Shown here one piece after another: positions 33,169 through 40,709 of a stretch of DNA of 42,542 nucleotides (positions are counted from its first letter, which is position 1; each line of letters opens with the position of its first letter). The translations under genes and the position numbers were made by a program. The stretch covers positions 1-42,542 of the forward strand of contig JAIQFY010000043.1 of the NCBI GenBank assembly GCA_020072965.1. The letters run 5' to 3'. This DNA comes from Terriglobia bacterium (GTDB lineage Bacteria > Acidobacteriota > Terriglobia > JAIQFV01). The notes beneath the pieces were generated by a model that was not told where the DNA came from, did not search any database, and saw only the letters and a program-made list of their open reading frames with translations.

Positions 33169-35625
33169 TCACCGGGAACACAGCACATCATTAAAGTAAT
33201 TCAGCATGACCCGTTTAGGTTTTTCCTTCAACCCTTCGAGTGGAACATCCTGTTCAATTGATTTGTTACCTTGAAGGAGCACACTGCCTAGACGGATGAC
33301 CCGCGAATCGGCAAGCTCCAAATAGATCGGAACTCGCATTGCAAAGCGGTCATCCACGTCGGACTGAACCATCTTGACGTGGAGCACGAGCTTGCCGTCC
33401 GGGCTGCTGTTCACCGAGTAATCCAAGGCATAATTGGGCAGTGCGGTGCCATAAACATACTCGTCGAAAAACCAATCCATTTTCCCGTCACCCGTCACAT
33501 TCATCATCGGAAGCATGTGTTTCTCGACCATGGCCTTGAAATCCTCGGTTGTGGCCGACTGGTTGGCATAGGTCTTGACAAATTCCTTCATCATCTCAAT
33601 GAATTTTTCATCCGCGGTGCGGTTGTTCCACATCATCATGCGGATCATGTGGAGGATGTAGGCTCCTTTGGGATAGATCAACCGCCGATAAATGTCAAAG
33701 CCGGACTTGCTGTTACTAAGCCGGTATCCCATTGTCAGGGGACCCACATCAATGGCGCGTTTCCCAAAGTTATTTTTTTCGAGCATGAGATTGCGTTCGT
33801 CATCCCAGAATTTCTTGAACTCCTGATTCTTCTTTTGAATGACCTGGACATAAATGGAAGATGAAAATTCAGCGAAGCCCTCGCTCATCCATTGATCGCG
33901 GTAGGAGGCAAATCCGACCCCATGTCCCCACCACTGGTGGGCGACCTCATGCGGGGCGACGATCTTGAAGAATCCCTTGGTGTCATCCATGCCCTTCTGA
34001 TGACGAATGGTGGCGTCCCAATAGGCGGAGATGGGGAGATAGACTAGCGTCGGCCACGACTGGCCAAAGTTATCGGCGGTTTGCTGTGTCATCGCCACCC
34101 GCTTGTAAGGGAGTGGCCCAAAATAGTTGCTGTACAACGAAATGGAGAGCTGTCCTTCCGCCAGTACCTTCTTCATCATCCCGGTTGTGTCCAAACTGCC
34201 CAAAATACTGCCTTGTTGTTCGCGGGACTCATCCGGCTGCTCGGTGTTGGCATAAGATTCGATGGTGTACCCTAGGTTTTCGTCCTTGGCCTCCTGTTTT
34301 CTGAACTTCCCGAAATTGAAGCCTGCCACCGCCAGGGGCACCTCACTGTGCCACCGCGAGATGTTCTGGTTCCCCTGGGTCTCCTCGCCTAGCGGCGTGC
34401 CAGTGGCCACCATGATGAGACCCTTGGGTATTCGGAAGGTCATATCATATTGGGCATAATCCCCGAAGCGGCTGTTGGGATACCAGTTGTCTCGGGCCAC
34501 GGGGAAATAATTTCCGCTTCCCGTGTCCTTCACGGCATCTTTCCCCGCATAAGTCGTCTTAATGGTGTAACTCTCGCCGTCGTTGAGGGACTTAGGAAGG
34601 ATCACCGAGAATTGAGGATCGTCATCCTTTCCCTCTTGAATGTACGGAAGCGCCTGACCGCTTGAGTCGGCCACGCTTTCAACTCGCAATGAAGGAAATA
34701 GATCGAACGGCACCACGCGCACCCCACCCGACAACACTTTGACTTGCGCTAAGGCGATCCCCTGGATTCTTCCATTTTTCTCAATGGTCGTGTCCAGCTG
34801 CTGGTGTTCAATGTGGATCACGGCATTCTTCTGATTCCCGGTGGCCTTGCCCGTGGTGTATTCATTCGCAAAATGAAAGGAGCACCAGATGCCCAGTTTT
34901 GATTCGTCATAAGTCAGGAATGCCACTTCTTCGGGCTCCACGGGGGGAAGATCTCCAATGCCGGGTACGCCGTGAGGATCAATGGCATAAAGCAGCTTGC
35001 TGCCGTATTTCTTCCCCTTAATGAATGCGTAGAACAGGCCTCCCGGGTGATCACCCAAAAGATCCTGAAGTATTCTCCCGCTGAGATTGTAATGGAGCGT
35101 GCGGCGCAGGAGAGTTTGGTTTTCGGCGAGAAGATCCCTGGAATGGTTATCCCCTGTCCCCGGGGTCACATTCCCTGCTTTCTGGAGCTCCTCGTATGTC
35201 CCGTCGGTAAACCGCAACACCAGCTGATTGAATTCTTCATTGATGACCCCTTCGGAGTCCTTGGTCAGGATCGACAAACTCTGACGTTCACCCTTCAGCG
35301 TCGGAGCCAGTTGGAAATTCCCTTCCCCCACAAACACGGCCCCGGTCACTTTGCCCGCCACAGGCGACAGGAAGTGGAGATTGCCCGATTTGAAGATGAA
35401 GGTCCCTGCCTCGCGCTTCAACACGAGATTGTTGACGGCAGAAACCTCACCGCTCAGCCCGACCGTACGGAGCGCCTGGTAGGTAGGATCCTGATTGGCC
35501 TTGGCGGATGAAGCATCGTTGGCACCGGGTCCGGCGCCGGACCCAACTGGGCCAGCCCCTTCCATAATCGCCGCCACGGTAGATAGGGTGAGGATGAGAA
35601 TCATCCTCAAAAATCGAAATAACAT
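33169..35625 (-). CDS. secreted M1-family metallopeptidase
   Basis: The protein has 818 residues. It starts with a signal peptide (MILILTLSTVAAIMEG). A long beta-rich N-terminal half (about 45-450) precedes the gluzincin core. The zinc site is complete: HEVAH (559-563) followed by glutamate E582 in SEGFAEF, giving HExxH-x18-E. Aminopeptidases of the M1 family bind the substrate N-terminus through a GxMEN motif; I see no clear copy, only TADNFGQSWP about 40 residues before the zinc site. Its exact activity (aminopeptidase or other) is therefore open. ATG 35625 has AAGGAG seven bases upstream. It stands alone on the minus strand. Confidence 0.88.
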   Translation of the reverse strand: MLFRFLRMILILTLSTVAAIMEGAGPVGSGAGPGANDASSAKANQDPTYQALRTVGLSGEVSAVNNLVLKREAGTFIFKSGNLHFLSPVAGKVTGAVFVGEGNFQLAPTLKGERQSLSILTKDSEGVINEEFNQLVLRFTDGTYEELQKAGNVTPGTGDNHSRDLLAENQTLLRRTLHYNLSGRILQDLLGDHPGGLFYAFIKGKKYGSKLLYAIDPHGVPGIGDLPPVEPEEVAFLTYDESKLGIWCSFHFANEYTTGKATGNQKNAVIHIEHQQLDTTIEKNGRIQGIALAQVKVLSGGVRVVPFDLFPSLRVESVADSSGQALPYIQEGKDDDPQFSVILPKSLNDGESYTIKTTYAGKDAVKDTGSGNYFPVARDNWYPNSRFGDYAQYDMTFRIPKGLIMVATGTPLGEETQGNQNISRWHSEVPLAVAGFNFGKFRKQEAKDENLGYTIESYANTEQPDESREQQGSILGSLDTTGMMKKVLAEGQLSISLYSNYFGPLPYKRVAMTQQTADNFGQSWPTLVYLPISAYWDATIRHQKGMDDTKGFFKIVAPHEVAHQWWGHGVGFASYRDQWMSEGFAEFSSSIYVQVIQKKNQEFKKFWDDERNLMLEKNNFGKRAIDVGPLTMGYRLSNSKSGFDIYRRLIYPKGAYILHMIRMMMWNNRTADEKFIEMMKEFVKTYANQSATTEDFKAMVEKHMLPMMNVTGDGKMDWFFDEYVYGTALPNYALDYSVNSSPDGKLVLHVKMVQSDVDDRFAMRVPIYLELADSRVIRLGSVLLQGNKSIEQDVPLEGLKEKPKRVMLNYFNDVLCSR

Positions 35626-35692
35626 AAATGGACTCCTTTAACCTGGGGAATGAGTGGTGGACGGCACTGGCCGTCAGGGGAGGTTTGAACTT

Positions 35693-35770
35693 TGGGGTGG
35701 GTGATGGGGATCGAACCCACGGCCACCAGGGCCACAACCTGGCGCTCTACCTAGCTGAGCTACACCCACC
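35693..35770 (-). tRNA. tRNA-His (GTG)
   Basis: The minus strand folds as a full tRNA: acceptor GTGGGTG with CACCCAC, D-arm GCTC/GAGC, anticodon loop TTGTGGC giving anticodon GTG, and T-loop TTCGATC. An extra G at the 5' end (35770) faces C73, the identity feature of tRNA-His. CCA is encoded (35695-35693). Confidence 0.95.
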
Positions 35771-35904
35771 GTACTCGATGCGAAGTCAGGGAGCATACCT
35801 TCCACGCAACGGGAAAGGGGCATTCCTTAAAAATGGAGCCTGGCTCCGACAACAACTCCACTTTGCCTCCGATGCTACCTGACTCTTTAATCATAACAAA
35901 AAAC

Positions 35905-35949
35905 TGGTGCGCCCGACAGGATTTGAACCTGCGACCTGCGGATTCGAAG
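35905..35949 (-). other. 3' half of tRNA-Arg (TCG), probable attachment site
   Basis: On the minus strand the bases from the anticodon loop (CTTCGAA, anticodon TCG) to the CCA end form the 3' half of a tRNA-Arg: anticodon-stem strand TCCGC, T-arm with TTCAAAT and acceptor strand CGGGCGC plus ACCA. The 5' half is absent; the bases beyond 35950 do not pair. The break at the anticodon loop is where many tyrosine integrases cross over. The complete tRNA-Arg should lie at the other end of the island, outside the window. Confidence 0.8.
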
Positions 35950-36401
35950 TTCAAGCCGAGCCGAACACACTTTATCAAAAAATAACCGAAATTAACAGAG
36001 ACTCAGTGGCTTATTGTTCCAGAGGCAGGACCGAAGTTACCCGAAAAAATTAAGATTTGTTAAGCCTTGAGGGCACAAAATTGGGCACAGCAAAAAGGAC
36101 CAACCACAGAGCCTTCTCCCCCTAGCAAACCATCCTGAGAGGCTTAGGAATCGAACCTTGTAATTGTAATGACGAAGAAAGGGCAATTCTCGAAGCCTGC
36201 CCCTTCCTCAGAATTCTCTTGCGACGGCACAGCAAATCCCCCCACAGGCTGGCCTGATAAACCTTCATTGTCGGGCTCCCAACGCTGCAAATTTTTTTGA
36301 ATTCGGGCACCAACGTACTCCCTCGCGACACCAAGGCAGCAGCGAGGCTCTAATTGATTTCTAGGGGTCCCCAGGAGAAAGCTTTCACCTTCATGGATTC
36401 A

Positions 36402-36429
36402 TTTTAGGGGGCATCAAATCCCCCTAAAA
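36402..36429. terminator. bidirectional terminator-like hairpin
   Basis: Perfect arms TTTTAGGGGG and CCCCCTAAAA flank an 8-base loop. In either direction the stem is G/C-rich at the top and ends in four T, so it could stop transcripts from both sides. It lies 205 bases beyond the third gene of the cassette on the minus strand. Confidence 0.5.
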
Positions 36430-36498
36430 GGAGAATGAATCTCCTTCCGCCAGGCATCGGATGATTTCAGATTGCTTTGTGTTATCGAGTTTGTTCAT
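36424..36498 (-). pseudogene. N-terminal stub of IS1-like transposase
   Basis: ATG 36498 opens a 24-codon frame, MNKLDNTKQSEIIRCLAEGD followed by SFSF and a stop. The start MNKL-x3-K-x2-(E/Q)-I-I-x-C-L-x-E-G-(D/N)-S is the standard beginning of the N-terminal helix-turn-helix of IS1-family transposases in Acidobacteria and rhizobia. The frame then ends in the hairpin at 36402-36429. It is a remnant of a transposon, not an active gene. Confidence 0.5.
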
Positions 36499-36633
36499 GC
36501 GCAGAATTATGCTTGAGCCGTTCACGCGTTGTCGGGGCAAAATATCCGTGGGTTTAACCTCGTGCTTGGCTTGCACTTTGAGGGGGTTCGGCGGCTAAAT
36601 GAATATCCTTCTCAGGCATGTTTACCATTATCG

Positions 36634-36915
36634 TTATTTCTTCTTTTTTGTTCTCTTGCCTGCCTTATTCTTTGCTGCATTTACAACTGAGGCGTCAACG
36701 CTGAGATCATTTGGTTGATCAAACCTTTGTATTCCCAACTCCAGGATTGGAACGAGAGCGGTTGGTACAAAGGCCCCACTTTGATGGGGAGCATTAATCG
36801 CTCCTATGCCAAACTTAACAAAGATCCCCCAATGTCCTTCGTGAATATCTTCTTTTTCGACAAGTATTTCAGCCAATTCTTTAAAATTGAATATTACTTG
36901 CGTGGCTCGTGGCAT
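36634..36915 (-). CDS. small protein, third gene of toxin-antitoxin-like cassette
   Basis: The protein has 93 residues. It starts 35 bases inside the end of the HTH gene, so the two are translated together. The sequence begins with FNFKELAEILVEKEDIHEGH and continues with a beta-rich middle (GIFVKFGIGA, AFVPTALVPILELGIQRF) and a lysine-rich tail (KNKAGKRTKKKK). It has no signal peptide, membrane segment or known catalytic motif. The basic tail suggests contact with nucleic acid or another protein. A link with the toxin and antitoxin genes comes from position only. Function unknown. Confidence 0.7.
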   Translation of the reverse strand: MPRATQVIFNFKELAEILVEKEDIHEGHWGIFVKFGIGAINAPHQSGAFVPTALVPILELGIQRFDQPNDLSVDASVVNAAKNKAGKRTKKKK

Positions 36916-37507
36916 TGAATGTTCTCCAAGCTGTCTTGTTGTAGGCGTATTCTCGTTTAGAATCTATAACTACCCTCTGACCCTTCCCTTTACCTGCAAA
37001 GACTAAATCCGTTGCATTTAGACTGAGATAAATACTGATTAAGGTGTTCTCCCATCTGGGATCAGAGAGCGTTCTCCTTTCTGCATTCCACGCTATGTTG
37101 TTTTCAAGCGACAAAAAATCGAGCGGCTTCTTCATGCTTTCCCAACAAATATTGAATATCTCTGAGTTCACAGGTCCACGCTCGTTCTTCGGATCATTAT
37201 CGTCATATGCAACCACCGCAACCTTCATGCCCAGCGCCCTAGAAAGTTTGATAATCGTCTTCAAAGTCATATTTCCCGGATCATTCAACTTTTGCGATAC
37301 GCGGCCGGGAGTCAAATTCATCTTCTGTGCTAAATCAGCCTGGTCCATCGGAACAGATTCCATTCTCTTCTCGATTTGAGCAATGAAGTCAAAAACGATT
37401 CGATGGAAGAAGGAATCGGTGTTCTGTGCAGTCCAATGCCCAGTTGTCTTCACATTATCTGATTGATTCTGGAATTGCGCTTTTGATCGCATGGATGACT
37501 TTTTCAT
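36881..37507 (-). CDS. XRE-family HTH protein, probable antitoxin/repressor
   Basis: The protein has 208 residues. A helix-turn-helix lies at about 53-95: DQADLAQKMNLTPGRVSQKL, then LKTIIKLSRALGMKV, as in HigA-type XRE antitoxins. The remaining 110 residues are not recognised and make the protein longer than usual antitoxins (about 90-130). Its start overlaps the end of the upstream RelE/HigB-like gene by 53 bases (toxin first, antitoxin second, the HigBA order). A later ATG at 37492 is possible. The palindrome GTTTAGTTATAACTAAAC in the promoter is its likely operator. It should repress the cassette. Confidence 0.78.
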   Translation of the reverse strand: MKKSSMRSKAQFQNQSDNVKTTGHWTAQNTDSFFHRIVFDFIAQIEKRMESVPMDQADLAQKMNLTPGRVSQKLNDPGNMTLKTIIKLSRALGMKVAVVAYDDNDPKNERGPVNSEIFNICWESMKKPLDFLSLENNIAWNAERRTLSDPRWENTLISIYLSLNATDLVFAGKGKGQRVVIDSKREYAYNKTAWRTFNATSHASNIQF

Positions 37508-37925
37508 TTGCCCTCAATTCCATCATCCAATCCAAGATAGTTGGATCGGTTTCGTCTTTTTTGTGCGCACGAGAACATAGGATACACACTTGATAAGCGG
37601 GAAGGGTAACAGGCCGTGGGTTTATTAGAAAACCGTAAAGACGATGATTTGTCCCGGCTTCTTTCCATTTAAAGACAAAACACTCTTTATGTCTTGCATC
37701 GTTTGGCCAACCGTGAAAGTATTTATTTTGTACGCCGCCACTTATCCAATACTCGAATCTGGACAATAAATTTCTTCGAATCTTTTCTTTTAATGATTCA
37801 AATGTTATCCGTGCATCTATTTCATCCTCTTTCCCTGTTTCCTCCAAAAAAGCGATACCCCGCTTTTGGCTGTTGTAACACAAGCCTTGGACACGTGAAA
37901 CAAAATAAGGGGGGTCGTTTGACAT
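37455..37925 (-). CDS. RelE/HigB-like protein, candidate toxin
   Basis: The protein has 156 residues. The C-terminal half follows the RelE/HigB (Gp49-like) pattern: a strand with basic and aromatic residues (ECFVFKWKEAGTNHRLYGFL), then a hydrophobic strand YQVCILCSRAHKKDETD, then a terminal helix (TILDWMMELRANEKVI). The -K-K-x-x-T- motif after the last strand is typical of these ribosome-dependent RNases or their relatives. The N-terminal 70 residues are extra and not recognised. It is the first gene of the cassette, followed with overlap by the XRE gene. The start is ATG 37925; its leader is very short (about 19 bases) and lacks a good ribosome-binding site. The toxin call is by pattern and context. 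Confidence 0.6.
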   Translation of the reverse strand: MSNDPPYFVSRVQGLCYNSQKRGIAFLEETGKEDEIDARITFESLKEKIRRNLLSRFEYWISGGVQNKYFHGWPNDARHKECFVFKWKEAGTNHRLYGFLINPRPVTLPAYQVCILCSRAHKKDETDPTILDWMMELRANEKVIHAIKSAIPESIR

Positions 37926-37950
37926 TGATTAGACAACACTTCACGAAGGT

Positions 37951-37979
37951 AGTTTAGTTATAACTAAACATTCTGTCAA
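37951..37979 (-). promoter_or_regulatory. promoter of the toxin-antitoxin-like cassette
   Basis: On the minus strand TTGACA (37979-37974) is separated by exactly 17 bases from TAAACT (37956-37951). The -35 is perfect; the -10 matches four of six. The start would be near 37944, about 19 bases before the first ATG. The operator palindrome fills the spacer and covers the -10. Confidence 0.7.
37952..37969. promoter_or_regulatory. 18-bp perfect palindrome, likely operator of the XRE protein
   Basis: GTTTAGTTATAACTAAAC is perfectly symmetrical and lies in the promoter spacer and -10 of the cassette. Binding here would block RNA polymerase, the usual autoregulation of XRE antitoxins. It is the longest perfect palindrome I noticed in the island without a hairpin loop. 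Confidence 0.75.
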
Positions 37980-38087
37980 GCACAATAATGCATGATAAAT
38001 CACTCGTTTGTGGCCTCGCGAATACTCTTCCAGCTCTTGATTGCTGCTCTACTGGCTATTTCTTTACGCCTCTTGGACTAGAATGCT

Positions 38088-38255
38088 TCAGCCTTGCCTC
38101 CCGCCGTTACGCTCCGTCTTGGCGAGATACTCCAACACGCGTGAATTATTAATTTCGGCCGTTCCTTCTTCTGTGGACATCGTGACGATCTCGAAACCTC
38201 TTTTGTTGGGGTCTACTGGTGGTTTGCCTGATCGCCTATGCACAAAGGATGGCAT
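38088..38255 (-). CDS. short frame, possible small protein
   Basis: A 55-codon frame starts at ATG 38255: basic beginning (MPSFVHRRSGKPPVDPNKRG), a middle FEIVTMSTEEGTAEINNS and a helix VLEYLAKTERNGG. Composition is protein-like, but there is no ribosome-binding site and a plus-strand frame overlaps. The remainder of the 509-base gap 37926-38434 shows nothing else but the promoter-like elements listed. Confidence 0.3.
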   Translation of the reverse strand: MPSFVHRRSGKPPVDPNKRGFEIVTMSTEEGTAEINNSRVLEYLAKTERNGGRQG

Positions 38256-38323
38256 AGCTAAATGAAGAAGGCAAGAAAATCACCCAACAACAAATTCAAA
38301 ATGATGCGCTACGTGTTTGTCTT

Positions 38324-38357
38324 TTGACTCGAAAACAACCAATCCCTTTGGTATAAT
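38324..38357 (+). promoter_or_regulatory. weak promoter candidate for the 38435 gene
   Basis: A consensus -10, TATAAT (38352-38357), lies 78 bases upstream of the start codon. TTGACT (38324-38329) is 22 bases away, which is too far for a normal -35, so the site may rely on the -10 alone or an activator. Confidence 0.35.
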
Positions 38358-38434
38358 ACTGTTAGTTGAAGTTGGCCTACCTTGAAAACTACTCCTGAAT
38401 TTGGAATCGAAGTGTCAACTATTTCGAGGCCACT

Positions 38435-39286
38435 ATGGATAAGCCAGAACCCAAGAACGAAGGGCAACACACAAAGGTCCATCCGAGTGAGAAGCCAGCG
38501 AAACCCACCATCGAAGCCGTTAAAAATCCAAGCCCGCAAGAAAACAGTGGACGTGGCGACACAGAGAGACCCCAAAATCAGAAGCAACCATCCAAGATAG
38601 ACAGATTTCTTGAAAAGGTATTTGGGGAGAGCAGTCGCTCCAATCACGTGATTACCCTCGCCACCATAGTAATAGCCATTTCGACGTGTGCTTATACTGT
38701 TTACGCCATAAGGCTGTATTTTATCGAGCAAAGAGTGAATGAAATCGCCGTGGGTACTCAGCGCGCTTTCGTAAACTTTTCTAGCACTCTCAACGGGGGA
38801 GGCATCGTCAGTCAAGGTAAGACCGTAAGGATGGTGTTTGAGGTGGGATGGGAAAACAGCGGAACAACCCCAACAAAGGTCGCGCTGGGAAAAGCCAACA
38901 TTCAAGCATGGTCCACTGATTTGCCCCGCAGCTTCGACTATAGGGACTTGGATGATTCCCGGCCTTCGCCAGCCGTGATCGGACCTAAAGCGACAGCGCG
39001 TATACCAGTCGCCATTCCCATTGACGATCTTATAGATGTCCCAAGGAAGGGACATCATCTGTTCCTCTGGGGCTGGATGTCATATAGAGATATATTCGAA
39101 GGAACGCCCCCTAGACTGACAGAATTCTGCGCTGAGATTACCAATATCAGAAGCGACAAAGAGGACATGACCGACCCCGCCGCTCGTTTCCTCTGGAATG
39201 TGGTATCTTCTTGCCCAGGCTACCACAATTGCTATGACGAGGATTGCAAGGACTACCAAGCACGAATAAAGCAAGCTTTTCCATAA
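38435..39286 (+). CDS. single-pass membrane protein of unknown function
   Basis: The protein has 283 residues. A charged, low-complexity N-terminal region (1-60, rich in P, K, E, Q) leads to one membrane segment (about 71-92, HVITLATIVIAISTCAYTVY). The C-terminal domain is beta-rich, with a stretch common in island-borne membrane proteins: QRAFVNF, then VGWENSGTTPTKV. Three cysteines cluster at the end (SSCPGYHNCYDEDC). GAGG lies six bases before ATG 38435. A longer minus-strand frame runs across the same region, but it lacks a start context and family features. I do not recognise the function; the membrane topology suggests an envelope role. Confidence 0.75.
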   Translation: MDKPEPKNEGQHTKVHPSEKPAKPTIEAVKNPSPQENSGRGDTERPQNQKQPSKIDRFLEKVFGESSRSNHVITLATIVIAISTCAYTVYAIRLYFIEQRVNEIAVGTQRAFVNFSSTLNGGGIVSQGKTVRMVFEVGWENSGTTPTKVALGKANIQAWSTDLPRSFDYRDLDDSRPSPAVIGPKATARIPVAIPIDDLIDVPRKGHHLFLWGWMSYRDIFEGTPPRLTEFCAEITNIRSDKEDMTDPAARFLWNVVSSCPGYHNCYDEDCKDYQARIKQAFP

Positions 39287-39338
39287 CCTTCCATATCTTT
39301 GCGTCCCAATACAAACTGAGCCACTACCGAATTTTGCC

Positions 39339-39367
39339 TTGAGTTGACTCTTCAGGTGCGATAAAAT
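39339..39367 (+). promoter_or_regulatory. promoter candidate upstream of 39486 gene
   Basis: TTGAGT (39339-39344) and TAAAAT (39362-39367) are 17 bases apart, each matching five of six consensus bases. The start would be about 110 bases before the small secreted protein gene. Confidence 0.45.
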
Positions 39368-39485
39368 TGTCGTGGGTTAGTCACCTCCCATCGTCGGTCA
39401 ATAACCATCATCCGGCGGGCTGGCCTCAAGGGTTCCCGGCCAAAGATCACAAACCATCCACGAAAAGAGAAGAGGAGACACTCCC

Positions 39486-39704
39486 ATGTCAAGGCTCCGC
39501 AAGTCTCTTGTCTTCCTGTTTGTGTTCCTCCTGCTTTCAACTGCCCTTCATGCTGAATTTGTGGCATCAAAAAAATCAAATAAATATCACCTCCCAACTT
39601 GCAGGTACGGGCAAAAAATAAAACCAGAAAATAGGATCACGTTCAAAGATGCGAAGGAGGCCCAGGCGGCGGGCTATGTGCCCTGCAAGATATGCAACCC
39701 CTGA
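39486..39704 (+). CDS. small secreted Ada-like zinc-binding protein
   Basis: The protein has 72 residues. A signal peptide (core LVFLFVFLLLSTALHA) is followed by a 47-residue domain that matches the Ada-type metal-binding module: VASKKSNKYHLPTCRYGQKI, then ENRITFKDAKEAQAAGYVPCKICNP. In Ada this module holds a structural zinc through four cysteines; here only three cysteines (CRYG, CKIC) are visible with H in YHLPTC as a probable fourth ligand. Similar short modules occur after nucleases and as separate secreted proteins. GAGGAGA lies nine bases before ATG 39486. Role unknown. Confidence 0.75.
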   Translation: MSRLRKSLVFLFVFLLLSTALHAEFVASKKSNKYHLPTCRYGQKIKPENRITFKDAKEAQAAGYVPCKICNP

Positions 39705-39838
39705 AACAATTCGATTAGGGCGACTGACCTTTTCCTCTCTCAAGAGATTGGCTTAAGCTGAAAGCATCAGACATCCCAGTGTTATATCATCCGGAGTAAA
39801 CACGCCTATCACTTGCTGATTTGAAACTGCACAGAAAA

Positions 39839-40636
39839 ATGGAGAAAAAAGTGAATATCCAACGCTTGTTACCATTAGTCCTTATTCTATTTTTCTCTTT
39901 TGCCCATATTTCCTTTCCCCAAACAAAGAGAGAAGTGACGCTTTCAACTCCTCCACAGTTCATGGATCTGGGCTCAGACGGAACCGATTCGGCAGTTACA
40001 ATGGAATGCAAAGGGGAATCACCATTTCTGACTGTATCATGCACATTTACCTACGTCTCGGTGAGCAAGCCGACAGAGAAAGATCTGGCGGATTCGCGGA
40101 ATAACCTCATTAGAGACCTCACATCTAAGACCGAATCACAAGTCCTCAAAGAGAAGGATGCTGTCTGTCAAGGTTGGGCCAAGCAGCAAATCGGACTGAA
40201 TGAGCGCATCCCAGGGTTCACAGCAGGAAGGGCAGCAAATGCACGTCACGGAATAGAATTAATGAAGCAATTTTGCTCATGCCAGTCAAAAGAGTGTGTG
40301 GTAAATGCAACATTGGAGCAACAGAATGAGGACAGAGACAAGTGCACAATCAGATCAAATTCTTTTTCCGCCGGATTTACAAAGGTGACTGATCGAAAAT
40401 GGGTGAGCAACAACGGCCCTGAAGGAATCTGTGCCGTAGTTTCTCTGTATACAATTGAGCATGAGGCAAATTATGACAGCCTGTGGACCTATTCAGCAAA
40501 GTTCGTTCATACCAATAAAGAGCCCCCCTCCTGTAATCGGCTTCCAGAATCAAGTTATGTTTATTCTTGGAAAAGTCCAACAGCTGTAAGACTCCATTGT
40601 GAAGAGTTTTCATTCAGCATTTGGCCCCAATACTAG
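39839..40636 (+). CDS. secreted protein of unknown function
   Basis: The protein has about 265 residues. It begins with a signal peptide (RLLPLVLILFFSFAHISFP). The mature part is beta-rich with about nine cysteines, such as the pairs in MECKGESPFLTVSCTF and KQFCSCQSKEC, and may be disulfide-bonded in the periplasm. Starts TTG 39821, ATG 39839 and GTG 39851 are all possible; GGAG lies six bases before the last, which would give the cleanest signal peptide. I do not recognise the family. It follows the Ada-like protein by 134 bases and may belong to the same transcript. Confidence 0.65.
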   Translation: MEKKVNIQRLLPLVLILFFSFAHISFPQTKREVTLSTPPQFMDLGSDGTDSAVTMECKGESPFLTVSCTFTYVSVSKPTEKDLADSRNNLIRDLTSKTESQVLKEKDAVCQGWAKQQIGLNERIPGFTAGRAANARHGIELMKQFCSCQSKECVVNATLEQQNEDRDKCTIRSNSFSAGFTKVTDRKWVSNNGPEGICAVVSLYTIEHEANYDSLWTYSAKFVHTNKEPPSCNRLPESSYVYSWKSPTAVRLHCEEFSFSIWPQY

Positions 40637-40709
40637 GGCTATTACCAGATCTGATTGACCCCTTCAATTGTACTCAATGGTCCTATCCAGAAAATTCCGA
40701 AGGAGGAAC

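Larger units (their letters stand above)
35950..36633. other. 684-base island edge without an intact gene
   Basis: This stretch holds a hairpin (36402-36429) and an IS1-like transposase stub (36424-36498). A minus-strand frame at 36122-36334 (70 codons) has no features and is probably not coding. Confidence 0.5.

Noticed and set aside
36050-36113. Remnant of an integrase C-terminus
   Set aside because: The short frame (GTKLGTAKRT) lies beside the attachment site, but it has no catalytic residues and is too short to support the call.
38309-39058. 249-codon minus-strand frame opposite the membrane protein at 38435
   Set aside because: No ribosome-binding site and no motif; the plus-strand frame has a good start and a natural membrane topology.
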